A stretch of DNA of 64,000 bases from Eucalyptus grandis (GCF_016545825.1 NC_052619.1:65296115-65360114); one strand, 5' to 3'; shown: positions 32,507-46,059, counted from the stretch's first letter. The notes: generated by a model from the sequence alone, not told the origin. Program-made: numbers and translations.

Positions 32507-32782
32507 TTTTGAATGCTAGAAAGATAAGTTAAATTGTCTAAAAGGGTATGGTAAAATTTAAAATCTTGCTAAACAAAAAGAACCCTTATATGATATAAAA
32601 TGAATAAACCGTATGTGATACATAATCACAAAAGAGTGTGTAATCAATCTTTAAATGCAAATGAATCCAAGATTTTCTAAGCCACAATAGTATAATGAGA
32701 GACGTACCTGAAGCAATGAGTTGTTAGCATAACTTGTTTCTCCCATTCCTCCATTCATGTGTAGTACTTGCATGACTTCCAT

Positions 32783-32845
32783 CTCTCTCTCTCTTTCTAG
32801 TTGGCTTGCATTTGAATTGGTTTGAGGCTCATCTATTTATAGATT
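32783..32845 (-). promoter_or_regulatory. SABATH core promoter and 5'UTR
   Basis: On the minus strand a TATA box, TATAAATAG (32841-32833), lies about 50 bases before the start codon. It is followed by GATGAGCCTCAAACC and a GA-rich leader (GAGAGAGAGAG) ending at the ATG. The same arrangement is recognisable at 25365-25440. In the exon-1 array copies the TATA position reads TCCATGAATAG, so it is lost. Confidence 0.7.
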
Positions 32846-32969
32846 GTTTTGGGGTACTTCGTCTCGATATTCCACGTTGATTGTCACTTGAGTCCAATTC
32901 GAGCGTGAAACACGCATGGTATGAGTTTGCACGACTTGTCCACATAAATTGATTACCATGTACGTGTTT

Positions 32970-33158
32970 TTTTTTTTTTTGTCAGTCCTACTCTATTCCT
33001 ACTCTACACTCACTCTCAGACTTTTACCTCGCCTTTGCGGGCGTGAGTCGAAACCCACTCCTCCACTCCTGAAACTTACGTGTCCTCACCCCCATCCCCC
33101 TGAGAAGGTGAGGATTTGAACCCCTCACATTCTCCTTCCATGTTGGAAGGGTGGCCAC
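32970..33158 (-). mobile_element. SINE upstream of the SABATH gene
   Basis: The minus strand starts CAGTGGCCACCCTTCC, has a B box GGGGTTCAAATCC near 33112-33124, and ends in a poly-A tail (poly-T on plus at 32970-32980). Exact 20-bp duplications TGATTACCATGTACGTGTTT flank it at 32950-32969 and 33159-33178. It belongs to the same family as 18235-18428. The perfect duplication means a recent insertion about 190-380 bp upstream of the start codon. Confidence 0.92.
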
Positions 33159-33179
33159 TGATTACCATGTACGTGTTTG

Positions 33180-33900
33180 AAGTTAAAAGATGTTATTGAT
33201 TTTCAAGAGTGTAATTAACGAGTGCATTTAGAACACTAATTGAAAAATTTAAAATAATAGAAACAATTATTGACGCGGTTTGAAAATTGAAAATGCGCAT
33301 TCTATGAGAAAACTACGTAATGCTCACTTAACAAGTGCTTTAATGGGTGAGAGAAGGATATCGTGTACCTCTAGTTGCAATACAAAATAAATCAAGTTAT
33401 CATCAAGATGGTTGGCCTAGTGGTAAATGACCCACCTACCTTTTAATAGGTCACGAGTCGATTCATGTCATAAGTGAACCTCTAAACAGTTTATGTTGCA
33501 TTGTCTACCTTTGGCATAATTTGTATAGAAAGACATTTTAGCTACTAGCATCTTGATGGGGGTTACTGTGACAAGCTCACCAACTTTAGATCTTCCAAAT
33601 ACATGTATGGAGTGGTTATTACTAAAATTGAACATTCTATGGTGAGGGCATGACCTTATAGTAGCACAGAGAAGGGAATGCTAGCTTTAGTCACCCTTCC
33701 CTACCCTTTTGCTTATAAACAGAAGGAAACAAAGTTACAATCACTTTCAAATAAAAGTGATGGAGGGAAATCACTTTGCTTTTTAATTTTAATAAAATGT
33801 GAGCCTTGATTGGCCTGTTTTTCACAGCTCAATGATCCATGATAAAACGGATGCATAACACGCGTTATCTTTTCTTTATTGACGTAATATTTCATCTTAG
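33180..33900. repeat. Unit C upstream region with old SINE-like copy
   Basis: Paralogous to 28191-28760 and 4964-5420. It holds the best copy of the old SINE-like repeat at about 33409-33620, with TTGGCCTAGTGGTAAA and a B-box-like GTCACGAGTCGATTC. No coding sequence is seen. Confidence 0.6.
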
Positions 33901-35025
33901 ATACAGTAAACTAGGGCCAATGAGGTCATGAGATATATCACGCCCACAACCTTTCAAAAGAAGTTTATAATATGAAAGGTTCTAAATAAAGGTATAAGGG
34001 AACATTCTGACTGTATTAAACTAGAAAGATGAAATCACCACCTCTGATTATATAGATTCGATATCTATCTTTTCACACATCTTTATGCATGTATAATATA
34101 AAAAGGTACCTCGGACTCTACTATTATCTTAAAGTCGAGTACATTAATACCAAAAAAAAAAAAAAAAAAAAAGGCTGAGAACATAACTGTTTTCGTTTCA
34201 ATAGCTTAAACGTTCAAGACAACACAAGTGATACATTATATGTCAAACGATTTAGCACGCAAAGCGTACAGTACCCTAAAGAAGGGACTAAAACTAGAAG
34301 CAAAATAGTAGTCGAGAGAATCTCAAAATAAAGCATAGAACAAGCAAATATAATTATTAAGAGAGGTTTGATTATTTATAGCTGAATTGGCCTTACTATG
34401 ATTAATATCGTAGGGAAAACCTTAACCATATGTAGGTACTTCAAAATTTGATTATTCTTTTTGGGACACTCTCAGGTCTTCCAATTTATGAAATTTCTTA
34501 TCATCTGAATGCAGACCTTGAGTTGGTAGACATTGGCCCTTCAAGGCGTTTGCTAACTACAAGCTTCATTTCTTAGCGGCCTTTCAGGAGTCCATAAACA
34601 TCCTCTTTACTGGCCACTAACGAGCGGGCAAAACTTGCTATAAAAGAATCAATATCAAAGAATTTTACTAACATCCTTTAACCAATCATAAGATCGATAG
34701 GACAGGTTGATTGGTGGGGAACCACGAGAAGAAAAAAATGAAACGTTTAATTAAGCACTATGGAAGGAGCATCAACTTTGGGCATGCATTTTCACGGCTA
34801 TGTATTTATGCATATTTGATAATGACACAAAATTATGTTCTCGAAACAGAAAATCGTTTTATAGGCCTTAAAATTTCTAGGCAGCTACTCGGGGCGAGTG
34901 GGCGGAGCAACGAGGGCAATTCTTGAGAAGAGTTTTTAATTCTATGTATTTACCAAACGAATTTTGTTCCAAACTTGTTCTTAAGAAAAAAAAAAAGAAA
35001 TAGAATGATTATCATTCGACCCTAA

Positions 35026-35222
35026 GAATCTAGACAAGAAACTCAAACTTGATTTTATAATTTTAGAGCATAGTAATAAGAAGTTCTTAAAGAATCTTAA
35101 ATTTATAAGTTCAACCTATCCATGAATCTAGAAAAGACAACTCAAACTTGACTTTATAATTTTTAGAGCACAGTAATAAGAAGTTCTTAAAGAATCTTAA
35201 ATTTCTAAGTTCAACCTATCCA
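35026..35222 (+). repeat. 98-bp tandem duplication
   Basis: The sequence from GAATCTAGACAAGAAACTCA at 35026 recurs from GAATCTAGAAAAGACAACTC at 35124 and both copies end GTTCAACCTATCCATG. About five differences separate them. Confidence 0.85.
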
Positions 35223-35441
35223 TGTGCTTATTTTCCTATATGCCTTAATAACTCATTTCCTTTTAGGTTCGCACAAGAGACTGGTAAGATATACATTCAA
35301 TGGTTTTGCAACCTCACACATAGCACATAAAGTAACTCGTAAAATAGATATAAAATAAAATATTCGACCAAAAATAGATATAAGATAAGACCATACCATA
35401 AATAAACTATAAGCTTCTTTTTATTTAATGTCAATTACTTT

Positions 35442-35443
<2 letters not shown>

Positions 35444-35497
<54 letters not shown>
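35444..35497 (+). repeat. (TC)n microsatellite
   Basis: Uninterrupted TC dinucleotides over about 54 bases, followed by a further short CT run. Confidence 0.95.
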
Positions 35498-35503
<6 letters not shown>

Positions 35504-36029
35504 TCTCATATCATATCCAAAACAAAGGATATGATATAATACACACAGTGACTTATAGATATAAAAGAGGACTACACTAAAAAAAATTATGAACTTTTTT
35601 TTATTTAATGGCAACTACTTTGAAAACACCCCCCTCCCCAACAAGGTGGTGTGTGCCATTATACTTGTGACTTATATCATATCTATAACATGGGAGATCT
35701 GAACTTATTTGGATTGTCTAGTCCTTATGGATGCAAGCATATTACTCAATCCACGTACACTAGATAAGGCACTATTAATTGAACAGGGAATTCGCCATAT
35801 CAAATTCTTTAATACTATTGACTAGAGACTGTTTAGTTATGTTTATATTAATTAGCCATGACCAAACATTTTAAGAAACGTTTACTTATACTAAAAACAA
35901 GTTAAATGTTTTATTATTTATAAAAGAAAACAAAACCTTATCAATCTAAACCTAGGATTCAGATTTTGCTCAAAAAAAAATACCTAGGATTCAGATTAAA
36001 AAAAAAAAAAAATCTAAATCATTCAGGTG

Positions 36030-36560
36030 GTTCACATTTGTTAGTCGACAAGAAAAGACTCTCGCGTAGGTAAAATGTCAAATTAGTATTTATCGTCTAA
36101 TCTCATGTCATCCATCTATCAAGTCGCCCATTACTTTCTAGCCAAAAAAGGAAAAAGTTGCCTATCAGTTTGGCACGGCCCCATGCTTTGACGTAGAATT
36201 AAGAACAACTATCAAGCGGCTAACAAAAATACAGAAATTAGAGAAGAAAAAGAGAGCCAGTAGTACAAAACCAGCTTCTTGATTCAGACCAAAAAAAAAA
36301 GAACGGAGACAATAGGATGGTGCATGTAAGGTCTAGCGTGGAATTTGTTGGCTACACTTCATCCGATACGAAAACAATAAGAAAGCGACAAAATAGGAGT
36401 GGTTCATGCTTTCTTCTCTATTGAATTTTTGTTTGTTCAAATTAGCTAATAACTACTCGGTTTTCGTTTTTATGCTCAGGAAAATTATAATGATTTAGAT
36501 CAAGTACGTTGAACTGGATGAGCTTGTTAGATGGACATAATTCTATGCTTTTTGTGTCAG
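36030..36560. repeat. Unit C block paralogous to 17200-18200
   Basis: Shared phrases include TTATCGTC[T/C]AATCTCATGTC, ACAAA[A/G]CCAGCTTCTT and TTATAATGATTTAGATC followed by GTTGAACT[G/T]GATGAGCTTGT. It lacks the SINE present at 17882-18098 and so provides an empty site. No gene. Confidence 0.65.
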
Positions 36561-38076
36561 TTGATTGATTTTCTATGTCTATTCATTGAACAAGAAATAA
36601 TGAGCTAATGGTACTTAATAACTTACAAATGGCACTGTTTAATGAAAAGAAAATTTTCTTTTATTTTAGCTGTCGATCACAATGAAAACTTATATAATTA
36701 AGTAGACTTAAAAAGTAAGTGATGAGACAATGCATGAAAGTCAATTTGGGAGGTTGTCTATGAGTTCGAGATTTTATCGATTCCGTTTTCTGGCGATAAA
36801 AGACAGAAGGAAATGAGTTCCACGACGCATACTGTTACTGGAAGGATCAAAGTGCCCTGGATCCTCTGAAATCGAAGTCGAAATCGTACTTCTCTCTGAA
36901 GCAAAAGGCCCACATCGTCAGATACTTTCCGCCCACAACGAGGCACGGCAGTGAATTATAGGGGATTGTGTCGGTTATGGCCACGCATTTTTTTTAAGAA
37001 ACCTCCACCACGCCTTTCTTTAAGAAACCTCCGCCAAGCAAACAGTAAGATTCCTTTGACGCACATCACACCTTGATTTGATAAGATCTTGTCGAATGAA
37101 TTATTGTACTCTCTCTCTCTCTCCCTCTCTCTCTCGACTTCACCGACGAAACATCTGTCTGCCTCTCCTTATATGGTGAACGTCGCTTGGTTGGAAACTC
37201 TCTTGGCCTACTACGCCACGCATTATTGACCTACTACAAGACGTTGACAGAGACAAATGACCCACGGTACGAGACCCACGACATAACCTGATATCTGAGA
37301 GAAGGCCAAGAAAGAGTTCAAAGTTCAAACCATTAACATTTCGGTTGTATTAATACTTAAATTTGGATGACTCTGTTCATTACTTATAATTAGGAATCAA
37401 CCATGATTTGTAAATAAAAATATTGTTAACATTTTTTTGTCAAAAGAAAATTGTATTTATTGCTTCGAATGATACATGTGAACTATATACACTTCGTGAC
37501 AAAGCAAATCAAAACAAAGTAATGAATTTATCTTGCAAATTAATTGATGGCTGACCTCTAAATTTTGTATCTTTATCAGTGATGAACATATACTAGAAAT
37601 TCATTTCCCAATACCTACAATATTCCCAGTTGGAAGTGTGTGTCTAAATTCGACATCCTCTATACCATCGTCGTAGAAAAACAACCAAAATAAATTTTAA
37701 AAACACAAATCTAACATGTGAATAAGTAAGTCTCTATGGTTCAACGAGACACCAAAATTGATATGATTATCATTGAAACTGAAGGAAGAGAACTTGTACA
37801 AGCACATAAGAAAGGGTATTGAATCCGCAAAAGTATATTTATTAAATTCTCAAACCTAGATCAGAAGAGGGTAGTTTCCAAGTCTAGGACTAAATTGAAA
37901 GAATTCAAACTCTCAAATTTAGAATTAGACCAAGAGAAAAAAGAGCTCCTAGATCTCAATCAGGAGAGAAGAAAAGACAAGATAAGAACAATAAAACCCC
38001 AAAAAAAAAAAAAATCTACAAAAGAGGGAGGGAGGTTGAGACTAACTCAAATCCTTTCGACATGGGTGAAGGTTGA

Positions 38077-38131
<55 letters not shown>

Positions 38132-40720
38132 AACATATAAGAATGCTCTGAGCATAAGCGGATTAGATGGACTAAGGCCAAGAGAACACAAAATTCGGCC
38201 AACCCATAATAGTCGAAATTTTGAAGGAAGTCAAATCAGAAAGATTGCCTTCTTTAATTCAAGAGCAATAAATTAGCTCAAAATTTTGATTATTGGATTG
38301 AGAATGAAAGAGATATTTTATTTTCCTATCTTGAATATATTACACAACTTCGTTGTTTCAATTTAAGGGATATCTCAAGAAAAGCAATAATCTTTGGCTA
38401 TGTAGACACATTGTTCTCTTGAAGTTGACGTTGTTCAAAGGGGTTAGCAATACACAATAGAAAAGAAAAAGAATATAAGAGAGCAAAGAAAATCATACAC
38501 GTAGGAGCTCTCTCTCGCGATCCTCAGAATAATTCAACGCACATTTTACTGAGTACACATTTGTTAACCGTTAGATTGTGCTCGAATTATATAGAGAATC
38601 CCGCTAAGACATTATTCTTGAGTTTGTCCAATAGAGATGGTGCAACAATATATGAAAGTATGTCTTGGAAGGAGAAAATGTGGCCAATCAAACTACTAGA
38701 GAATCCAACACACGGTCGCACAAAGTCAGTAAATATGTGTTCATTTCAGTCAGAATGCATTGAAATTCTGAGGAGACCTCTAGGACACCTACTTCTTCAA
38801 TTTCTAAAGTAATCGAGCATAAAAATCCAAAGATCCCCTTGTGATGTTCATTGTCCATAGCGTTGCTGTTTGTCGCCCCATCCTATTCCTTGCTGGTTAT
38901 CATCATTGTCAATCTTCCTGGCGAACCCCTCGCTGTTGGTTGTTGTTTGAGTCGGTAATTCAATTCAGGTAATTTCCTAAGTTTAATTCAAATATTACAT
39001 TACCTAAATTGTGGTTGTTCGATTCTAACACAATTTGATTCGAGATTATAGGAAATTTCCTCGTTTGAGTGGTTACGATTGGGGTTCAATATTTGAGACC
39101 TAAGATCAGATTCCCGACTATCTTTGTTTCCTATGTTGGATGTTATGAGTATTTGATTATGTGGGCATGTCATTAGTTTTAGAAATATTCCTTTTATGAA
39201 AACTATAAAATAAAAAAAATTATGTTGCGTCTAAGATAGATTGAAACCACCTATGCTTTCTAAATTAAAATTGCATATTTTAGGAACCATGTAGTAATTT
39301 AATAAATTACCTACTTCAGATTAGTATTTAATATAATTTTTTTTTCTATTTTAAGTTAGGTCATCGTACACTTTAAGTAGTTTCCTATTTTAGCTTTAAA
39401 AGAAAATTACAATTTACACGCATATCTCATATAGAATTAGTTAGATAATACCCATGCCATAATATTCATGTCAACATATCCATGTCATATATTACCTGTC
39501 ATTTAGTACCACATGCTTTTTGGTCATGCAAATTAATAATTGCATCTCATGCAGTGAATCAATAGGTCATCATTCCTAGATCAACGTCACTTAGGTCATG
39601 TTTAGTAACCTAGAATTTAGTCTTTCATTTCTTTAAGAAAAGAAAATACAAAATCTCTCACAAAAAGTCTAAATAGTTGGATTAATTAATTCATGTCATT
39701 AGAGTTGCATATAGGTCGCATCTAAGTTAATTAACATAGCGTACAAGTTATTTAGATTTCATGTTAGTTTATCATCTCATGTTAATTTAGAACTCGAATA
39801 GACATAGCATTTAATGCTTATTTAGAAAAAAAAAAACTAAAAAGAATTAATGGCATTAACCTAGGTCATGCATACATCACATCATTGAATTGTTTCGTGC
39901 ACCAAGGTCTTTTTTATCTGCTGCCTAAGCAATTTAATTACTACTTTAATTATAGATTTTTAAATTCTTGTCTACACACCAACATGATCACTCATCACAA
40001 TTAGTGGTTTTAGATTAAAATTGGCCAAGACTCCTTGTAAATGATTTTTGAAATAAAAAGAACGGTAGCGAAAGGATATGAGATTTATCTAGCGTAATCA
40101 ATTCCCCATTTCTATGATATATGGGATTCGTTGAAATAAAATATTCTCACACATTTTACTTTAATTTTTAATCAACTCATACTAGATTAGTGGTAACTCT
40201 TAGTTGAATTAATTTGCTTGTTAAATTGATTACATGAAAACTCTAAAGTTGTGAATGATATGGGTTTGGCGGACTCCGAACTAAATGTTTGCTGAGTAAT
40301 TTATTACTTTTCCTTGGTGATTCACTTTTGTGAAATTCATGACAAGCTGGACCTACTTTCATTCATAAGCTTAAACTTATGAGTTCTTGACGAGTAAGAT
40401 ATATTACTTGTTTCACATTACATCACATCCCCCGACATAGGACTCCTTTAATTCTAATACTCTCACGCATGCACCTTAACAAGTCTCTCCTTGACATGTA
40501 AACCTCATGTGTTAGGTCCGCTCTCCTTTAATCATAGTACCTTTACCGCACCAACCATTATCTTTGACTCGATTCTTCACTTTTTTGCAGCCAAGGGGCA
40601 CTCATATCATAAGTGCAGGGTTTGACTTCGACCCTCTTGTAGAAGGGCACAACAAAAGTTTCGAAGAGTGAGAAGAGTTAAAGATAAGGCCAAACAAAAG
40701 TTAAGATTACAATAATCACA
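36561..40720. other. Intergenic DNA, no gene identified
   Basis: On the plus strand 36812-36956 a 48-codon frame beginning near GAGTTCCACGACGC reads like coding sequence (FHDAYCYWKDQ...), but I recognise no family and it has no neighbours. CT repeats lie at 37111-37135. A GA repeat is at 38081-38129. Bases 40245-40345 resemble part of block D. The remainder is AT-rich with nothing I can name. Confidence 0.35.
38081..38129 (+). repeat. (GA)n microsatellite
   Basis: Uninterrupted GA dinucleotides over 49 bases. Open frames across it are artefacts of the repeat. Confidence 0.95.
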
Positions 40721-40766
40721 ATTCAAGTAATCGATAAATTTGAACTATTCAATTCTAAGAAATTAC

Positions 40767-40924
40767 CTAAATTTGTAAATCGTGATTGGCAATGAGGTTC
40801 ACGGCAACCGGAAAAGGGTGTTCACCGGCAATGGCAAAGGCAACAAGAACTTGTAGGTGCCTCGAGGTATTACAGACGTCATTGAAGCCTAGCAACTCCT
40901 CGAAAGACTCGGTGATGCTGTAAT
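40767..40924 (-). pseudogene. Possible exon fragment at a copia insertion
   Basis: The minus strand has an open frame reading SITESFEELLGFNDVC and onward to NLIANHDLQI and a stop or splice donor (GTAATT). Composition is more gene-like than its surroundings. The copia element starts at 40925 and the flank resumes at 48139, where the frame could continue upstream. I do not recognise the family, so it may be an exon of an unknown gene or chance. Confidence 0.25.
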
Positions 40925-41430
40925 TGTAGAAAATTATCCACATAAACAACTAATTAATCAATAACAATCAGATTCATATATGACTGTAAAACACAAAATC
41001 AATATGTATAATGCAATTAAAGCATTACATGTTTGAGCCATTCCTTCACTTGAAGAAAAATAGATCAATCTATTTATAATTAGAGATTTATTGGAATGCC
41101 GTCTTCATCTATATGACATATTTCAATATAGCCACTTTTAATGGCATTAAGTGACTAATAGGCATAACCTATCATTTTATAGGCTAGAAAGGGAACCTAG
41201 TAAACTCTAATTAATAGTGTGTTGACTAGGCCCTCCTATTACGAGTTTCAGTTAAATATAATTATCTACACTTTGCTATTTAACTCAGGAGCATTATTAA
41301 TAGATGTCAAAAATTCAATTCAATAAGATCACTTAAGAGTTTAACATATATTGGAATATCCATTAACTCGATTATTGAAAATAGTAAATCAATTAATTAT
41401 TGTAAACTCATATATAGAAAATTTCCAACA
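40925..41430 (-). repeat. 3' LTR (minus-strand element), 506 bp
   Basis: Pairs with 47612-48138. The purine tract AAGTGGGAGAA (minus strand) lies immediately to its right at 41431-41441. Confidence 0.85.
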
Positions 41431-42235
41431 TTCTCCCACTTAGGCTACATTAATTAACTTATTTTTATTTTGAAAAAAAGATTTTTATATTGAAAACGAC
41501 ATTCTCAGGTTAATAACTGAAAATTTGTTTTATGTGGCCACAACTTTAAAAAAATAATATTCCAATAATGGCGTTTCAAAACCAATCAAATCCTATATAA
41601 TCTCGGTATAGGACTATCGGGATAATATGTTAAGAAAATACATAACATGACATTCCATAATCACATATAATAAGCATTATATTTTCATAGATCATGGGCT
41701 AATAGTGTAGTAAAAAATAGTGCCAACATATGATCAAAATATACACTATTTCTTATCGGTCCCTCAATGTAATTTCTCAACGACTGAAACTGCATTAGTG
41801 TAATTTCTAAACAACATGAAATTGCCTTGAGTCGATTTCTAAACTATACCGAAATTATAATTATTTCACAATTCAACATGAGATCTCATAATTAGTGACA
41901 TCGGTGCGTCTTTAAATTAAAAATTTGTTTAAAGATACTGTTTATACTTTCATTTCTCGAGTCAATAGGAGAAAGGATAATAATAGAATCGACAACAATT
42001 ATAATTAAAAATAAATACTTGTAGACATCATGAAAGTATTATCAATTTGCATATAACTATAATATCCAAAAATACAAATTATATAACTCCCCTTTAACAA
42101 AAGAGATCAAATGAATCTAAACACCCATATTCTTTACATGTTCTTTAAACAAAATGGAGTCGTAAATCTTTGTTAGAGGATCAACCAACATAGACTCAAT
42201 TATAATATTCTCGATCACGGTATCTCCCATTTTGA

Positions 42236-45200
42236 TCAAGTCTTTAACAATATAATATTTGATCTCCATGTATTTGGGCGCATTCTTGTCTTGTCATTTT
42301 TAGAATAAAACACAGCTGTAATGTTGTCACAGTAGATCACAATAAGTTTGGCAATAGGAGTCCACAACTCACAATTTATGATTAAATTTCTAGGCCAAAC
42401 AGCTTGAATTGATGTGCCGTAATATGTTACAAACTCATATATTGTAGAGTTCGTAACCAAATTTTTTTTTGTACTCTTCCAAGAGATAGCACCTCTAACC
42501 ATCATTAAAATATATCCAGAAGTCGATTTTTTGTCATCCGAACAACTAGCAAAATCAACATCTGAATATCCAATCACCTTTAAGTCCTCTATTATGCTAT
42601 ACATGAGCTTGAAATCTTTTGTTCGTTATAGATATCTCATCACCTTTTTAACTGCAACACAATTTTCATGACCTGGATTCGATAGATTTCTCCCAAGTGT
42701 ATTCACATCAAAAGCAATATCAGGTCCGGTGCATACTTGTACATACATAAGACTACCAATTACACTAGCATATGGAATATTCTTCATTCTTTTTCAACAT
42801 TATTTTTGGGGCATTGTTCTATGTTCAATTTATCTCCTTTCTATGAAGCTTCACTTAACATAGGTTTGCATATTGATTTTTTTTTCCAAACACGATCAAT
42901 ATAACTTTTCTGAATAACCCTAAAACCTTCTTAGATCTGTCACAATGAATCTCAATATCTAGAACAAAGGAGGCTTCCCAAGGTTTTCATATCAAACTTT
43001 GTAGATAGAAAAATTTGTGTCATTCAATAGATCAACATCTTTACTAGTAAGTAAATTGGCATATACATAAAGTACTAAGAAAATATATTTGCCACACTTT
43101 TTCATGTAGATGTGATCAAACTTATTTTCTTCAAACCAAATGATCTCACAACCTTGTGAAATTTCAAGTACCACTAATATTATGCTTGTTTGAGACCATA
43201 GATAAACCTCTGAAGTTTGCATCATATGTTCATTTCTGGTTTCTTTAAGCCACTTACGGTTTGTTGCATATATACTTTTTCATCCAGATCTCCCCTTTAG
43301 AAAAGCTATCTTGACATCTATTTGATGAAACTCTAAGTCAAAATAGGCCACCAATGTCATGATTATCCGAAATGAGTCTTTAGTAGACAACGAGAGAAAG
43401 ATTTTTTTGTATAATCAATGCATTCTCTGTGTGTACCCTTTGCGACTTATCTTGCCTTTAATTTCTCTATGTTGCCTTTATTGTCTTTCTTGGTTTTGAA
43501 TACTCATTTGCAACCGATCGATTTATACCTATTAGGTAAATCAACAAGTTCTCATACTTGATTATTTGACATAGAAATCATCTGCGTCCTTCATCGCTCC
43601 TAACCAGCCATCTACCTTATCACTATTAAGAGCTTCTTTGAAGTCGCGGATCAATTATATGTCAATGTCAAAATCAGCTTCTCTAAGATAGACATGATAA
43701 TCATTTAGAGGCATTGGTCTTCTTTGTCATTGTGATCTTCACACATGCATTTCTGGAGTCATATCATTAAATGCGAGGAATTTCATTTGTAATAAGAAGA
43801 TCTCATCCTATCTCTAGTGTATGCTTCTTGCTGAATTTCACTCTGTAAGTCTATCGCATAGAATCATCATCAAAATGGACAATGAAAAAGCCGTTTTGTT
43901 TGGTTCTTTCCTTTTAAAAAATTGAAAAAGAACTCTCTTCAGCAACATCTAATTCAAGAATATGGCAGTTTGGGATTCAACGATTTTAGTGCCTCCGGTA
44001 GGACAATAGAGCCTATACCATTTGGAATGGTCGGGGCATCCAATCAAGTAACATCTAGTAGTCTTAGGTTCAGTCTTCTTCTGAGAATGATCATAAGTTT
44101 TCACCTCTGCAGGACACCCCCAAACTTCGAAAGTGATTCAAGCTTTGTTTCCTCCTTGTCCACAATTCAAAGGTGTTTTCGACCTTTGGTTTGCTTATAC
44201 ACGATTCAATATATAAGTTGTTGTTTTAATTGCATCATCCTATAAGTATTCAAGCAAATTAGGATCTGCCAATCATACTTCGTTTCATCTCCATAAGTGT
44301 GCAATTGCGTCGTTCAGTTACACCATTATGTTCAGGATTATAAGGCATTGTATACTGAGCAACAATACCACAATCCTGCAAATATTTAGCAAACGGTCCC
44401 ATTTGTTGTCCAGTCTCGGTATATCATGTCATTTGTTGTTCAAAACACTTTAAACATGTCAAGAGCATCAATCTTCTCCTTAATTAAATAAACATAACAA
44501 TAATGGGAGACATCATCAATGAATATGATGAAGTACTTATTTCTACACAAGGTGGTTGAGTATGGCCCACTAATATCCGTATGAATTATCTCCAATTGAT
44601 TTTGACTGGGAGTACGCCTTTCTTCCCTTGTTTTAGTCAATTTTCCCCTCACACAATCAATACAAGTCTCAATATCATCTAAATTAAAGAGAAATGAAGA
44701 ATATCCCAGCCTTGATGAATCGCTTTACCCTTTTTTTAGAGATATGCCTAAACACTTATGCTATAGCAATGAAGATCTTTCTTTGATTAAGGATCTTTTT
44801 AGCAACATTATTCTCGACATTGAAAGAGCAATATGGTCTATTGGGAGATAAGGATAATCGATATAATCCATTAGATAGAACACAATTCCCAATAATTTTG
44901 GAATCATAACTCAAATCCACTCTTTTATTTGCAAAATAAAAGATAATATCGGCTTTTGTCAAGTGAAGAAAAGAGATATCAAGTTTCTCCTAAAACCAGA
45001 ACATGAAAGACATTATTTAAAATAAGCTGAAAACCATAATCTAAATTCAAAACAAGCTGTGCCTATGCGCTCCACATCAACTCCGATATCATTTCCAACT
45101 TGAAGCTTTGACTCCCTTAGACTTGGATTTCTTAGATTTGTGAGATCCTTGGTGACTTTCTTTTCTTGTTTTTAGCCAAATTTTGAACTTGAAGCAATTG

Positions 45201-45840
45201 GCTCTCCCGTGACCTTACTTCTTGCAATGAAAACACTTGAAACCCTTATCTCAATTTCTCCCAAGATTTCATTTTCTTGAAGTCTTGGCCTTTTTTTCTG
45301 GACCATGAGGCATTGACCCTTCCGATTTCTATTTTCCTCTATAGAACTCAACTTGGCATTGGCAATGAAGTGCGCGAGACTCATACTTCTCATTCTTTAA
45401 CTTGTCTTTTCAATCACACATTTGGTAATTAAGGCATTAACGCTCCATGTCTCATTCTGAGCACTATAAACATTCTTAATCTGGCTAAATTCAGTTGGCA
45501 GAACATTTAAGGCATGATGCACAATATAATCTTTAGAAAAGACAATGTCTCATATTCGTTAACTCACTCAGCAAGTTCCCAGCTTCAACCTTATTTGAAA
45601 CTATATATCTTTCTCCCACTACTTCAAGGAACTATCTCACATTCATATCTTCCAACAAATCACTAATGAGATGCTCAACAATTGACCTCTTCATAGCAAT
45701 GAGGCTTAGTCGGTTAGATTTTTCCCATCCAGCATAATGAGCCTTTTGATCTGCAATACTTTGATAATTAGGCTTGGAAGGTTCATCCTCACGTAGAGCT
45801 AAGTCTATATCCACAATTCCTAGAGCAAACTCTATATTTG
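42236..45840 (-). pseudogene. Decayed copia gag-pol
   Basis: The minus strand has, in order, a Gag stretch (45814-45632, with NRLSLIAMKRSI), a zinc knuckle near 45190-45240 interrupted by a stop, a pre-integrase segment (44962-44756, with NGLYRLSLSPN), an integrase start (44652-44440, with IHTDISGPY and FIDDVSHY), reverse transcriptase scraps (43260-42990) in which the YVDD site reads YVYA, and RNase H (42604-42236, with GYSDVDFASC and STSGYI). Every segment is separated by frame breaks, and the catalytic YVDD change alone would inactivate it. Confidence 0.85.
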
Positions 45841-46059
45841 CTTCAATCTCTTGAAATTTGATTCAATTAACATTTCAACCGTAGTATGTTGTTGTTTACA
45901 GCAAAGGTAACTGTTTGTCACACATAATGCAATAAAATCTATTATGAGCAATAAGCAATTTAACAAAAATAATTAGTACATTATAAACTCCCATTTGGGC
46001 AGGAGTGTATAATGCTGTTATTTCATTTTCCACATAGCATGAAGTTTGTAAAGTGACAA

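Larger units (their letters stand above)
30271..32782 (-). pseudogene. SABATH carboxyl methyltransferase gene, four exons, frame broken in exon 4
   Basis: Exons on the minus strand are 32782-32708, 32021-31590, 31506-31252 and 30630-30271, all with GT/AG borders, giving about 373 residues, a normal SABATH length. Exon 1 encodes 25 residues from MEVMQVLHMNGG and places Ser22 and Gln25, which in salicylate methyltransferase contact SAM and substrate. Exon 2 has the SAM-binding IADLGCSTGPNT, then NDLPGNDFN and SYSLMWLSQ. Met before Trp there is typical of salicylate/benzoate enzymes (jasmonate enzymes have His), so a salicylate or benzoate substrate is inferred. Exon 3 runs from [11 protein letters not shown] to LNEMVSE. 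Exon 4 has a net 1-base loss near 30555-30575 and an extra A in TCCAAAGG at 30323-30325, which restores the frame. Both lie at or near homopolymers, so sequencing error is possible. A TRIM sits in intron 1. Confidence 0.87.
33901..36030. other. Intergenic DNA with simple and tandem repeats
   Basis: No gene is recognisable. A 98-bp direct tandem duplication lies at 35026-35222 and a long CT repeat at 35444-35497. Around 34830-34990 a degraded fold-back-like stretch has ATTATGTTCTCGAAACAGAAA and a short GC-rich core. Confidence 0.4.

Noticed and set aside
37895..38276. Two plus-strand frames rich in Glu/Arg
   Set aside because: Produced by the GA microsatellite.
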